NCBI RefSeq assembly: GCF_000499845.2
Contig: NC_023757.2
Location: 5,862,118-5,926,117, forward strand
Direction: 5' to 3'
DNA length: 64,000 nt
Source of the DNA: Phaseolus vulgaris
Lineage: Eukaryota > Streptophyta > Magnoliopsida > Fabales > Fabaceae
The translations under genes and the position numbers were made by a program. Of the stretch, positions 36,720 through 48,914 are shown one piece after another; position 1 is the stretch's first letter; every line of letters begins with the position of its first letter. The notes beneath the pieces are model-generated. The model was not told the origin of the DNA. It made no database searches and saw only the letters and a program-made list of their open reading frames with translations.

Positions 36720-38185
36720 AGAAGATTTAACAGATAGCTAGACATTATGACCCACCTCTACCACTTCTGCTCAATTTCATCACTTCTCTTTCACTCCATC
36801 CAACATTCACAACTCACTTTCACTTTTCTTTTTATATCTCATTTTTAACCTTTTGGTTACATCATATTAGTAAAAGTGCTCAAAATTCTTCCCATCAAAA
36901 TCCGATGATATTTTTTCATAAAAATTAATTATATATAAAACTAATTGTTTCAACAAATATTCTTAATATCATTTTTTATTCATTTATAATTATTTAATAT
37001 CGACTAAAAATTCTTCTCCTCAAAACTTTATGATTTTCCACACAAAAATTACAAACCAACTCACATTACTTACTTTTTTTTCTCACCAATAGTTTCGAAC
37101 ATTTTTTCCACCAAACCTTCCATAGATATTTTGACCCGAAGGATTTTTAACCTTTGAGTCCTTTTTAATAGGATAATACAAATATATATATATATACCTT
37201 TGAGACAAGGATTCGTAGGTGTCGGTGCAAAGGGTAAGCATCCTATGACATCCGTTGGGATTTTTCTCATGACTTATCTGTCTGTTCTTTTTCATTCACC
37301 TCCAACTCCCATTGGTAGCTAGTTGGAGTTTTAAGAGTGCTTTTTTAACTCTTGTTCATGCTAAGTTCTGCCAGGTACAACAACCTTTTTTTTCTTCCCT
37401 TTCAATTGTTCTCATTATCTTAATAATGTGTTTTCTGCTGCTTTTTATACACTGTTTTCATCTGCCATGAACACTGGGTATGATTACCATTTTACTAACA
37501 TTAGCTTAGAACTGTATGGAAAGACCAAAGTAAACACCAATTAATGCAGAAACGTGGACGTGTGAAAACATGTATGTATGTTAGTCCAAGTATCCATGTT
37601 AGATAATTCAACATTATCAACTGAGTTTTGAATTTCAGCACGAAGAAAAACAAAAGGAATGGGTATTGAGTGCTAGATTTCATTGGTGGGTCTTAATAAT
37701 TTCAGAATATTAACAGAACGAAGATCACTGAAGCTGATAAAGTTCTTACAGTATATTTAGGATCCCATTCGATTAGATTTAAGCACACTTCTTTTTTGCA
37801 CTCGTAACAATTCTTTTGAGTTGGTTTTTACTTTTTGGCAATTCAGAGCTAATTACCGCTTCATCCAGTCAAAAGGTTAACCACAAAGGATGAACTTTCA
37901 CAATGATTCAAATGATTGATAAGATGTCAGTAAAACTGTTGAGCAACACTGTAGTTTTTCTCGCTTATCTTCAAATTATTTTAATGGGTGGAATGAATCT
38001 TGAACTTCGTGCACATGTAACCTGAACCCATATTTCTTTGGTTTAGTCTTTTTTTTTTTTCTGTTGTATTGAAACTTTTAGGATCAGATAGAGAAACCAG
38101 TGCAGGAAAATAAATTACTTTTATTGATTGTTACCATTCAATAGCATGAAAATTTTGTCTTGGTTCTTGAATAGTACCTGAAATC
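36720..38185 (+). promoter_or_regulatory. Probable promoter and spliced 5' leader of the FPP gene
   Basis: A C/T-rich stretch at 36755-36840 resembles a plant leader. A candidate non-coding exon could end at about 37373, where 'ttctgccag' is followed by the donor-like 'gtacaac'. A candidate acceptor 'cttgaatag' lies about ten bases before the ATG at 38186. This is inferred from motif spacing; no transcript evidence is available. Confidence 0.35.
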
Positions 38186-41100
38186 ATGAACCACAAGCCG
38201 TGGCTTTGGAGGAAAAAATCTATGGAGAAAACAATCTTGGCAGGGGACAAAGTTGTCAGTCCTTCTAGACCCATTGAAGAAGAGGTACTCAAAGTTTGGT
38301 TATCTATTCTCTCTTTTTTTCATTTTTCTACAAATCATCAGAAATGTTGATTACTCCCTGCTTAGTTTTGCCGAGGTGTTGATACTGGATCTGAATTCAT
38401 ACAAAAAATGCTTGATCTGACAGACGGTAATCTATCTTTTTCAGGTATACAAACTTCCATTAACTAAAGAATCTGGATCGGAAAGATCATCAAAAAGTCT
38501 GAATGAGAAGTTGGCAACAGTCCTTCTTGATTCTCATTCTGGAGATGACCCTTTAGCAAAACATGTCCAAAAGTCTCAACAGGAAATTAAAGGTATCTTA
38601 TTGTCACATTTTCCTCCACCTTCTTTTACCACCATTATGGTGCTTCTTTAGTGATTTCTTTTTTAATGAGTGTTTTCTGCTCATACCCTCATCTTCCTAC
38701 ACGATTTTGATTCTTATCTTTCAAATCTTTTGATTAAAAGTATATATATAAATATTATATATAGGCAAGGACAAGACAAAACAGGAAGTAAAACCTGTTA
38801 AAGACTTCAATGAAAAAGCGTCTACTGTGACTGTTTCTCCTGTAGATGCAACATTGAAGGAACATTTGCAGCCACCAAGCTGTGTTCAAGAAGAACAAGA
38901 GAAAAAATTGAGTGGCGTCATTCCAAAGATATCAATAGAGGATGAGAAGATTCAGAAAGAATTGGAAGAGAAATTGAGGAAAACAAGTAAAATGATAGAT
39001 GACCTAACTGCCGAGAATACTCATCTTGCTAATGCCTTGCTAACCAAGGAAAAATCAATTGGGGACCTAGTAAAATGTAAGCAAGAAGCAGATGCTGAGT
39101 TTAGTACATTGATGACTAGGTTAGACACCACAGAAAAGGAAAATTCTTTCCTAAGATATGAGTTTCACGTGCTGGAGAAGGAACTTGAGATCCGGAAAGA
39201 GGAGACAGACTATAGCCGTCAGTACGCAGATGCCTCTCATAAACAGTACCTTGAGTGCTCTCAGAAAGTGTCATATTTAGAAGCTGAGTCTCAAAAACTC
39301 CGTCTTATGCTACAAAAAAGATCACCTGGTTCTGCTGGTGTGGTGAATATGAAGAATGAAGTTGGAATGATGAGAAGAAGAAAGTCAAATTCCAACAGGG
39401 AATTGATCTACAAAGACAATGATGCTGATGTATCTGAGAAAAGTTTCTCCTTAATGATGAGACGCTTGCAAGATCTGGATGAGGAGAACAAGGCTCTCAA
39501 AAGAATTTTAACCAAGAAAAACTCTGAACTAGAATCTTCAAGACTTATGTATGCTGAAACAGCTTCCAGATTATCACAGGCTGAGATTCTACTTAGAAAG
39601 GTTTCTGAAAATCAGAAGTGTGTGGAGCTATCTCGGTGTTATCCCACATCAAATGAACTTCCTTTGATGTCAAACTGTGACATTTATAGTGATGATGAGG
39701 CTATCTCTTCTGGATCCTGGGCGAATGCTCTTATTTCAGAACTTGAACATTTAAGAACTTCAGAGGCTAAAGTTCGTAAGAGCAGTAAAGCCACTGAAGT
39801 TTCAGACATGAGTTTCATGGATGATTTTGTTGAGATGGAAAAACGAGCTATAGTTTCTATTGATACACCTAAAGGAGGATGCTTCTCTGATATAAGTGGT
39901 AGGGAGCTAGTGCCAGTTGAACAAGATCTTCTTGGCTTCAGTGAGAGGAAAAAGGAGATCCAATTCAAACATACAACTGAAAAATCATTTGACTGGCTTC
40001 AGATTGTTTTGAATGCAATCTTAGAGGAGAAAATCGTATCAAAACGAGGTCTTCATGAACTGTTTTATGACATAAAAATTGCTTTGGATTGCATGAATCA
40101 TCCAACTGCTTGCAAACCTGATACAGAAGCAGAAAACAAGCAACGCCTCAATTCTAATTTGAGAAAGTCAATCCACAGGATTATCAACCTCATTGAAGGT
40201 ATTGCTCCCAAGTCATTTATGTGCAACAATTGTCCAGATTGCTTGGGGGAGAATAAGCATTCAGACATATCCCAGTCACCAACACCCAAAGACTATTTTG
40301 TTCATGTTTTCCAATGGAAAGTAACAGACTTAAATCCTCTCCTGCACCAACTTGTTCACACCTGCAAAGATTTGTTGACAGGGAGAGCTGACTTTGAAAA
40401 TTTTATTGGGGAAGTAGCATTTGCTTTGGACTGGAGCGTTAATAACTGTGCCACCTCCACAAATGCTGCAATTGCGAGGGATAAGATCAAGAAGCATTTT
40501 AGCAGTCATTTTTCACAAAATGAAAATAAAATAGATGACGAAGATAAACAGTCTTCTCAATCAGCTTCATATGTATATCTAGAAGATCAGTGTGAGCTCT
40601 TGAACACAAAGAATAGTCAGTGTGATCTCCTTGAAGATATTAGAAAGTTAAAAGATGACTTGAGGAATGCAAAAACTGCGAAGAAAGACTTGGAACAAAA
40701 GCTGATGTCAGTAACTGATGAGAGTCAGAACTTGACAAAACAATGTCAAGGAGCACAGAATAACATCAGAGGTTTAGAATCAGAAATAGAGACACTGAAA
40801 GATCAGATTGAGAAACAAAAGATCGTAAATGAAGATCTTGATACACAGCTTACAATGGCCCAGGCCAAGTTAAATGACATTTTTCAAAAGTTTTCGTCTT
40901 TAGAAGTTGAATTAGAGGATAAAAATAACTCCTGTGAGGAATTAGAAGCGACATGTCTAGAACTTCAACTCCAATTGGAGAGGTAAAGATTCTATTCTTT
41001 TCCTCTCTTACAAGTTACCTGGTTTCTAATCCCACTACAATTTTCTTTAGCCATGCATGCACTATGAATCTGACTTTGAGAACATGAAAAAATATTTACA

Positions 41101-41976
41101 GCATTGCAAAGAAGGAATCTCCAACATATGGCAGATACGAAGTAGAAAAGATATACCAAACTGTAAGTAGTTCAACTCCCAGCTAATTCTATATGTATCA
41201 TGTATGACTATGACACTGTTATCTTAAACTGTTATCATTGACTCTGGTAGGTTCTGTACTTTGCAAGGGCATGCATTCTTTTGGCATTATCATTCATCAA
41301 TTTGAATCAGAAATGAATAACTCATGCATATTTGTTATAAATAATGGATGGGTTGGAATATCAACTGATGATCTATTCATTAACAACAGAAATTACTTCT
41401 TATACTCATGTTCCTTTTTGAAGGGTAATTCTATCAACTTTTGAACACTTAAATAAATATGTAATTCAGGGCTGGGAGATCACAACAGCTTCATCAAAGT
41501 TGGCAGAGTGTCAAGAAACCATCTTAAACCTCGGGAAACAACTCAAGGCACTTGCTTCATCTAGTGAAGTCTCAATTTTTGACAAGGTTGTCTCCACAGC
41601 TAGTACTGTGGCCAATCCAACCCAGAAGAAGAACTTGATCAAACGATCCTCTCTACGCAATCAAATGCAAGCTGAGGATGAAGCTAAAGGAATTATCTAT
41701 AAGTCTGTCCAAAATGAAGAAAGTAGGAGAGAAGAAGATGTGCAGATGCCACCCCTTGTTCAATCTGAAACCGAAAACTCTTTGCAAAGTCCTAATAACT
41801 TGGTTAATTCTCCAGAAACAAGTCTCACTTCAGAAAAAAATGAAAGAAGCAAAGGCACAGGATCAATGGCAATGGTGGCCGGTAAGAAACAAGTAGGCTT
41901 TGGTTTTCTGAGAAAACTGCTGTCAAGACAGAAGAAAGGGAGGGCTAAGGGAACCAAGTTATTAGCCAAAGCATGA
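38186..41976 (+). CDS. FPP7: Filament-like plant protein (FPP), long coiled coil
   Basis: Exons: 38186-38284, 38445-38592, 38765-40982, 41102-41162, 41470-41976. Borders are GT/AG, phases agree, and the total is 3033 nt (1010 aa). The start MNHKPWLWRKKSMEKTIL is the FPP signature N-terminus (W-x-W-rich, basic). The first third is heptad-rich coiled coil (KSIGDLVKCKQEADAEF, LDTTEKENSFLRYEFHVLEK), the middle holds ELEHLRTSEAKVR and a DFVEMEKRAIVS block, and a second coiled coil follows (about 600-740). After that comes KLAECQETILNLGKQLKAL and a basic C-terminal FLRKLLSRQKKGRAKG. FPPs are plant-specific; relatives bind WPP-domain proteins and microtubule- or exocytosis-linked partners. FPP7 subtype is my best guess within the family; membership itself is firm. 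Confidence 0.92.
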
Positions 41977-43384
41977 CTAAGAAGGATCTTGCACAGAATA
42001 TTAAGACATGCTTATGCTATAACATGTTTTTTGTGTTTTGTTAGATTCTAGTGTAACATAACATGTTTAATCCGTTTTCTTTGATTGGAGATGATTGAGG
42101 TTGGAAGTTGAAAGCAAAGGTTTGGTGTTGTAAATATAACTGATGTAAATATGTGTATGGAATGTTTTTTTGTTTGCTTTTATTATAAGATGATATTGTT
42201 TCCTTTTTACAAACAGCTCAAATTCTGTTCAAATAACTTAAATCATTGATATAATTTTTAGTTTTTTTTAGACAACTGCAATTTTAATTTTAATTTATGG
42301 AAATGGATAAATTTTTAAGAAAATTTACCCAAGTGAAGTAAGTCCTGTTTTTTTAAGTATGTATTTAAAATAAATTGTGCTTTTTCATTTGACAGAAACA
42401 TTTTTTTTAAATATATTTTTATAATTTAATTAATGGATTAAAATTTAAATATTATATTTTTCAAGATAGTCACATATATTTTTTTTAATCAATAAAATTC
42501 ACTTATATAATTTTAATAATCAAAACATCCAAGAAAAAAAACCTCAAAATAAAAAAAATATATACTTATGTAAAATTTAAGAAAGCACACAAAATTTGAA
42601 AATGTATAAATTAATCTTTTTAATTTATTAATCAAATTATTATAAAAAATCTATAAAAAAAATGCTTATATAAAAATTTTAAAAAAATATAAAAGATTTA
42701 AAATTTTCATTAATCAAATTATTAAAAAACATTTAAAATAAATAAATAAATATATATAAGGTTTTTTTTTCACAACTTTCAACTACATGACATTGTTTAT
42801 TAAGTCTAGGTCAAGTAGTTTCTTTCTAAAGTTGAGTAAAACAAAAGTTCTAACACAATTTATTGCAGGACTGACGCTTTTTCAAAAAATTTGTAAACAA
42901 GACATTTTGCTTTTTTCAGAAAATTTGTAAAGAAGTTGTTTGAATGCAATAGTCTAAGTGTGTGAAACAACATTAGGTGTTTTCTACAAAGGATGAACAT
43001 TCTGTGGATGCATAAAATAAACATTTATAACTATTTGATGTGTATCATGAAATGCTTTAAAGTTATCGTCTATCAAACAAAGTATACTTATTTTTTAATT
43101 AAAAACTTATTTGACAAATATAAAAGTTTGTATTTGTCCAAGCAAAAGCTTATCAGATGAAGTAAGTATGTGTATGTTTATCCAAGAAAAAGCTTATCAA
43201 ACAAAATATATTTATTGTCTGTTCGAGCAAAAACTCATTATATGAAACCTATAACCAAACCTCTTGTGTATGTTTGTTCGGACGAAGTCTTTGCATCGAT
43301 TGAGATTTTATGCTTATAAAATCATGTTTTATACTTTGTTGTTAAGCACATAATCAAAACTAAAGGTAAGGTCTATTAAATGTT
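41977..43384. other. FPP 3' untranslated region, then AT-rich spacer
   Basis: About 200 bases after the stop are of mixed composition and likely 3' UTR. From 42240 the DNA is AT-rich. Around 43080-43260 'agcaaaagcttatcaaacaaa/gtatttgtccaagcaaa' recurs in short diverged repeats. No gene is seen. Confidence 0.45.
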
Positions 43385-44333
43385 GATCTAACAAAAACTA
43401 AGGAAAGTCACTAAAACATTTTCACTTGAGTGAAACTATTTCGTGCAAGCGAGACCAACTTTCTTCATATTGAAATCTTCTTATTACCTAAGCGAGAAAC
43501 AAAGCTCCAACAAGAATGCACTTCCTCAAAAACATGTTTAAAGTAATGTGAATATTTTTTTTAGGATGTTTTCTAGTATGGTTGAACCCAAGAGAGAAAC
43601 ATGTGAAAATGAAGACGAGAAGGGTAGAATGTTCATATTCTTTGTTGGTTCACGTTTTGGATGTGTTTAATGGTTGTCACGAGTAGTTAAATCTCTTTTG
43701 GGATCTAACAAAAACTAAGGAAAGTCACTAAAACATTTTCACTTGAGTGAAACTATTTCGTGCAAGCGAGACCAACTTTCTTCATATTGAAATCTTCTTA
43801 TTACCTAAGCGAGAAACAAAACTCCAACAAGAATCCACTTCCTCAAAAACATGTTTAAAGTAATGTGAATATTTTTTTAGGATATTTTCTAGTATGGTTG
43901 AACTCAAGAGAGAAACATGTGAAAATGAAGACAAGAAGGGTAGAATGTTCATATTCTTTGTTGGTTCACGTTTTGGATGTGTTTAATGGTTGTCACGAGT
44001 AGCTAAATCTCTTTTGGGATCTAACAAAAACTAAGGAAAGTCACTAAAACATTTTCACTTGAGTGAAACTATTTCGTGCAAGCGAGACCAACTTTCTTCA
44101 TGTTGAAATTTTCTTATTACCTAAGCGAGAAACAAAGCTCCAACAAGAATCCACTTCCTCAAAAACATGTTTAAAGTAATGTGAATATTTTTTTAGGATA
44201 TTTTCTAGTATGGTTGAACCCAAGAGAGAAACATGTGAAAATGAAGACGAGAATGGTAGAATGTTCATATTCTTTGTTGGTTCACGTTTTTGATGTGTTT
44301 AATGGTTGTCACGAGTAGCTAAATCTCTTTTGG
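43385..44333. repeat. Three near-identical tandem copies of a 316-317-bp unit
   Basis: Units begin 'gatctaacaaaaactaagga' at 43385, 43702 and 44018, and each ends '...aaatctcttttggga'. Differences are a handful of substitutions and one T indel (for example ttttttttagga versus tttttttagga), so amplification is recent. There is no open frame across the unit. Words such as 'cacttgagtgaaact' and 'gcaagcgagacc' resemble LTR-derived sequence elsewhere in the window. Confidence 0.9.
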
Positions 44334-44376
44334 GATTGAATATAATTATCAAACTCTTTCATATTTCGATTGGTTC

Positions 44377-44395
44377 ATATATATATATATATATA
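44377..44395. repeat. Short TA microsatellite
   Basis: Alternating 'tatata' run immediately after the 316-bp array. Confidence 0.8.
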
Positions 44396-44399
44396 GTTG

Positions 44400-46040
44400 T
44401 TCTTCATGGTTATATGTCTTGGTGCTCTTATTGTTTTATTAATGCTTGATTTTGATTTTATCAATCTTGTCCTGATGTAAAAACTGTTGACCTTGAAGAT
44501 CAAAGTTTCATTTGATGTTTCCAAATCCTACATTGAAAATTGTCAGAAATGTGTGTCAAGGTAGATTTTGATGTAATTTTTTTTTTCTTTCTAATGCATT
44601 ATGATCTAAGTCCTCTCTAAGAAATGTTTTAATTTCCAAAATTGCTAAGTATTTTTAATCTATTGATTTATGATATCAACATGTTAAAATTACTTGACCT
44701 TTTTTTTCTGTTTTTAAAAGATTTTATTTGTCAAAATTGTTACTCTCTATTTAGTAAAATCAACAAGTTATTTCAAAAAATGAATTTGTTTAAAAGTTGT
44801 TGATTTTCTATGTTAAGAGAAACCAGTTTATTATTTCGAGAAAATAACTTGATGAATCTAGCTATTTTTCTGTTCTTGTAATAAAATTGTTTTAAATGAT
44901 TAAACCATTTTTGTCTTTAATAAAGAAAACTTTAAAAAGAGCTTTAGTTGTACATTTCAAGTTACGAAAATTAATCAGAGAGAACAATTATTTTGCTTCT
45001 GAAATCTTGGAGAAACTCTTTGCTATTCTTGGATTATTCTTGTGTTGAAAAGAAGTTGCATTTGATTTTGTACAACATTGGTGTTACTTGTTGTTTCATA
45101 GGTGTTATCAACCTTTTCTACATCTTCAAGTTTGTGGTGGGTTGTTTTGTGTGTATAAGTATAGGTTCTCCTAGAGTTTTTTAGAATTATTCTCTTGATT
45201 GTATAACTTTTTTATCTTGTGTTTAATGAATTCGTTTTATGTGAGTCTTTTTATCCCTCTTTTTACTGTTTCAATTTGCTGCATATATGATATTCATTGT
45301 ATTTCAATTGATTGAATTAATATAAATCCGATTGATATCATTTATAATCGGTTGAACAGAATAATAAATCAATTGATTTTATCATAATTTCTAATTTGAC
45401 TTCTAGTTTTACGAAAATCTTTTGAAAAAAAATTATTCTCCTCTTGTTTTCGACCATCTATTCTAACAAAAACATGAGTTATAACTGGAAACTATTTCTT
45501 AGATTTGGATCTGAATGATATTACTTGATATATTAATAGTCTAGGAATAAATCTTAGTATGTTGATCGTTTTAAAGCTAAATTTTAATGTTGAATGAATT
45601 GATATATGTTTCGGGAATCAATATGTAATCAATTTGTTTGAGAATTCTATACTTGAGGAATAAATATAGATGATGAGTGAGTGTTGCATTCAATCTAATA
45701 GTTGTGGTGGAAGTTGAGACCTTAAACAATATTCCTAGAAAGTCTATTGAGCTCCTAGACGGTCTTTTGAGACACTAGACGATCTATGACCCGAAAATTA
45801 TATGTGAAGTTTATATTCTTATGTTTTGATGATAATAAAAATCAATTGAATTACCTACTTGTATCTTGAAAGTTCTAAGCAATGTTTCTACAACTGGAAT
45901 ACTCAATAGACTCAATGATTGTTTATAACATATGTTCGTGATAGATGATTTAATAAGACATGTTAATTGCATAATAGAATAAAATTCATACTCAATGTCT
46001 TATTTGTGATTTAAATAATATTTTAAATGATAGTTAAAAT
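44400..46040. other. AT-rich spacer with possible LTR-like words
   Basis: 'tcctagacggtcttttgaga' and 'agacgatctatgac' near 45750 echo the 'gaccgtctaa' sequence at 30.5-31.1 kb. 'aatccgattgatatc/aatcggttgaac' near 45330 echoes the 6-kb LTR-like region. A 63-codon frame (44993-45184) has no domain. Confidence 0.35.

Positions 46041-46042
<2 letters not shown>

Positions 46043-46112
<70 letters not shown>
46043..46112. repeat. (TA)n microsatellite, about 35 dinucleotides
   Basis: Uninterrupted alternating TA of about 70 bases. Such tracts are prone to length change and to assembly error. Confidence 0.95.
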
Positions 46113-46113
<1 letters not shown>

Positions 46114-47109
46114 TAAACATGAGTTCAATCAAAGAAATATTTTATTCAAAAATAAGAATATTTTACTCTATGTATTTTGTGTAATGACTCTATTCAACCT
46201 TGCTTTTTTTATATATTTCTAAAATCTCTTTTCCTAAACAAATTTGTTCAAATTAAATATTGTAAATATATTGTAAATATCTCTAATTTTTTTTAAGAGT
46301 ATTATCTAGAATCACGTATTATAAATATTTCTCTTCATTTTAATAAATATATCATTACTTTTTTTTAATTTAAGTATAATTTTTTTTTTAATTTAACCGA
46401 GTCTTCATGTCCATGTCATGGACATTATAAGTAAGCTCACGCTATATTTTAACTTTTAAACCATAATATAAACCTAAATTTGCAGATTTAAACCACTAAA
46501 AAATTGCATTACTATAAACCTCTTCGTGCCTGTGATTTGTTGCGATAAAATAAAGGACCCTGTATCTCTAGATACCTTTGGGTCCTTGTTACATTCATGG
46601 TACTTAATATGAAACGATTCAAGAATCCCATCTGTAAAACGAGTTCCGTTGAATGAATTCTAAGAATCCCAATTTCAATATAGGTTTAAAAATTACTTAT
46701 TGACGATTTGATCCCAATTCAGTTACAATTATTTCAATAAAAATAAGCTCAACCAATAAATTATAAATTAGGCACTCATCATCTAAATTCAAGGAACAAC
46801 ACGCACCTTGTGCCAAGCACACAACCTTATACTCAAAAGATTAAAACACTCGTAAGAAAAAAAAAGTTATCAGTACTAAATGGCGTTTAATTCCAACATT
46901 CCCAGAACAAGGGGTAAACAATTTAACTCCATCATGCACAAGCAGAAAACCAAGATTTCAATTCGTCCCTATTAAATAAAAATATCCAACCATCCAACAA
47001 ATAAGAAAAAGCCATCAAAATTATAGAACTACCAAAATCACCAACAAAATTGTTTTCCACAGCATAAAACATGAACCGAAACAAAACACGAAAACACCTT
47101 CCTCCTCTC
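46113..47109. other. AT-rich spacer and RPS16 3' untranslated region
   Basis: The segment from about 46900 to 47109 should be the 3' UTR of the minus-strand RPS16 gene. The remainder is AT-rich with no gene seen. Confidence 0.45.
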
Positions 47110-47550
47110 TCAACGGTAAGACTTCTGGAACCTGGCTCTGGCACCGCGACCACCGAACTTCTTAGGCTCGCAGCGCCTGGGGTCCGCAACGAGCAACGTG
47201 CGGTCGTAGCGAACGAGGATGTCCTTGATCTCCTTCTTACTCTGTTCATCGACATACTTCTGGTAGAAGGCGACGAGAGCCTTGGCGATGCTCTGACGAA
47301 TGGCGTAAATCTGGGAGGTGTGGCCACCGCCCTTGACGCGGATTCGCATGTCCACGCCGGCGAACCGGCTCTTCCCGAGAAGAAGGATCGGCTCAAAAGC
47401 CTTGAACCGGAGGATTTCCGGTTCGACGAGCTCGATGGGGCAGCCATTGATTTTGATGAGACCGCGCCCTCGCTTGCAGTAGGTAACGGCCACCGCGGTC
47501 TTCTTGCGACCGAAGCATTGCACCTGCTCCAGCTCTTGCCCCTGCGACAT
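47110..47550 (-). CDS. RPS16: 40S ribosomal protein S16 (uS9), intronless
   Basis: A single open frame of 146 residues from [20 protein letters not shown] to a C-terminal [14 protein letters not shown]. The uS9 fold is recognisable by the FGRKKTAVA start of the domain, the [18 protein letters not shown] segment, [20 protein letters not shown] and the basic tail that reaches towards the decoding site of the small subunit. The length equals that of the plant family. No intron is needed. It acts in the cytosolic 40S subunit. GC content is much higher than in the flanks, as for other highly expressed plant ribosomal genes. Promoter motifs upstream support function. Confidence 0.97.
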   Translation of the reverse strand: MSQGQELEQVQCFGRKKTAVAVTYCKRGRGLIKINGCPIELVEPEILRFKAFEPILLLGKSRFAGVDMRIRVKGGGHTSQIYAIRQSIAKALVAFYQKYVDEQSKKEIKDILVRYDRTLLVADPRRCEPKKFGGRGARARFQKSYR

Positions 47551-47720
47551 TGTTCTTGTTTCACTCTCCCAAAAACCCTAATTTCGCACACTCACTCAAA
47601 TGGGATTTGGAAAGGGCCCGGTGGGAGATTATATACCGTTATGCTATCAGGGTTTTTGGACCAATAAAAATGGCCTTTGCTAATCACACATGGGCCTAGC
47701 CCAAAACTTTACAGCCCAAT
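47551..47720 (-). promoter_or_regulatory. RPS16 promoter: telo box, TATA box and site II motifs
   Basis: Reading away from the start codon: a telo box (AAACCCTAA on the plus strand, 47573-47581), a TATATAA on the minus strand (47635-47629), and TGGGCC/T site II motifs at 47691-47697, 47703-47698 and 47718-47713. The pairing of telo box with site II is the recognised arrangement in plant ribosomal-protein promoters, linked to TCP-type and Pur-alpha-type factors in growing tissue. The TATA position predicts transcription starting near 47600. Confidence 0.7.
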
Positions 47721-47724
47721 ACCT

Positions 47725-48434
47725 ATATAACTCACATGTTGTCAAAACTATTAGACTCCCTTAATATAATTTAATTTTATAATGTTTTTGGATGAAAGAA
47801 TTTAAGAGAATAATTCATTTATTTGATAAATTAAATTATTTTTGGAGTAAATGAGTTGTTTGGACGAGGAAAATAAAAGAAAATTTTAGAAAGTATTTTA
47901 AATAATTAAAATAATAAAATTTTAAATTCACTAAAAAGGAAAAAATTGAAATTCCATAATTAATAATTTTTTCTTTATAACACATGTTGAAAAGAATTAA
48001 ATTGCTAAATATTATTTAAATATTTAAATTTGACTAATATTCGTTTGTAAAGTTTAATTTTAAAATTTATATTTTAAAATAAATATTTTTGGAATGAAAT
48101 TTTATCTTAAAAGAATAATTCAATTACTTTATCGAAATAACAAATTTGAAATACAAAATATTTTTATTATTCTATATATAAAAAAATATTTAAAAAATCA
48201 ATCATAAATCATTTTAATTTCTTGAAATTGTTGAAATAGCTAGATGAAATGCAATGTTAAGCTCTATGCACATAAACACAACCAATGGATTTTTTCCAAC
48301 CTTGGTAAAGAAAAGGTATCACTCTGTACTCTTCTTTATATAGAGTAAACAATATGGTTTGTCTTTCTAATTATGCTAGTTAACTAAAATAAATTAATAT
48401 GGGTATGCAATGGGTCGCATCTGGTAGAATTGAA
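47725..48434. other. AT-rich spacer, nothing recognised
   Basis: No open frame or repeat structure recognised. Confidence 0.45.
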
Positions 48435-48435
48435 G

Positions 48436-48739
48436 TTAGGGCTAAATATGTTTTTCTTTTATTAATTTTTAAATTTTTCATATTTATAATAAAGAAATTA
48501 TTAAAATATATTTATTATTTTTTTATATGATAAATAAAATGTTAAAATATTTTATACTGATTAATCTTTGATATACATATTATAATACAGATTATACAAT
48601 AAAATTTCGTTTATAACATTAAAAAAATTCTGATAAATATCTATTTAAATAGTTTCCTTAATACATGTATAAAAAAATATAAAATTTAGAATATAAGTAA
48701 AAATAAATTTTAAGAAAAAATATATATTTAACTCTTAAA
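48436..48739. repeat. MITE-like segment with 'agggctaaatatgtttttc' terminus
   Basis: The left end 'ttagggctaaatatgttttt' and the right end '...aaaaaatatatatttaactctta' are approximate inverted complements around an AT-rich core. The wording is common at ends of legume MITEs. No target duplication was confirmed. Confidence 0.35.
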
Positions 48740-48887
48740 ATTATTAAAAAAATAATTAAATAAAATACAATAACTTGAAAATAAGAGAGCTATAGGTAGG
48801 AATATGTTTGGTAGAAAGTAGGAAAGGTATTGAAGGCGAAATCAAAAGGTGAACAAAAATAAAAATTCCGGAAATAATTTCTGAGTG

Positions 48888-48909
48888 TTTTTTTTTTTTT
48901 TTTTTTTTT
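48888..48909. repeat. Poly-T tract of about 22 bases
   Basis: Homopolymer T run; could be the trace of an insertion with a poly-A tail on the minus strand, or simple slippage. Confidence 0.8.
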
Positions 48910-48914
48910 CATAC

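Noticed and set aside
47071..47667. Long plus-strand frame opposite RPS16, and the 219-codon minus-strand frame
   Set aside because: Shadows of the GC-rich RPS16 coding sequence in other frames; the 146-residue frame is unmistakably uS9.
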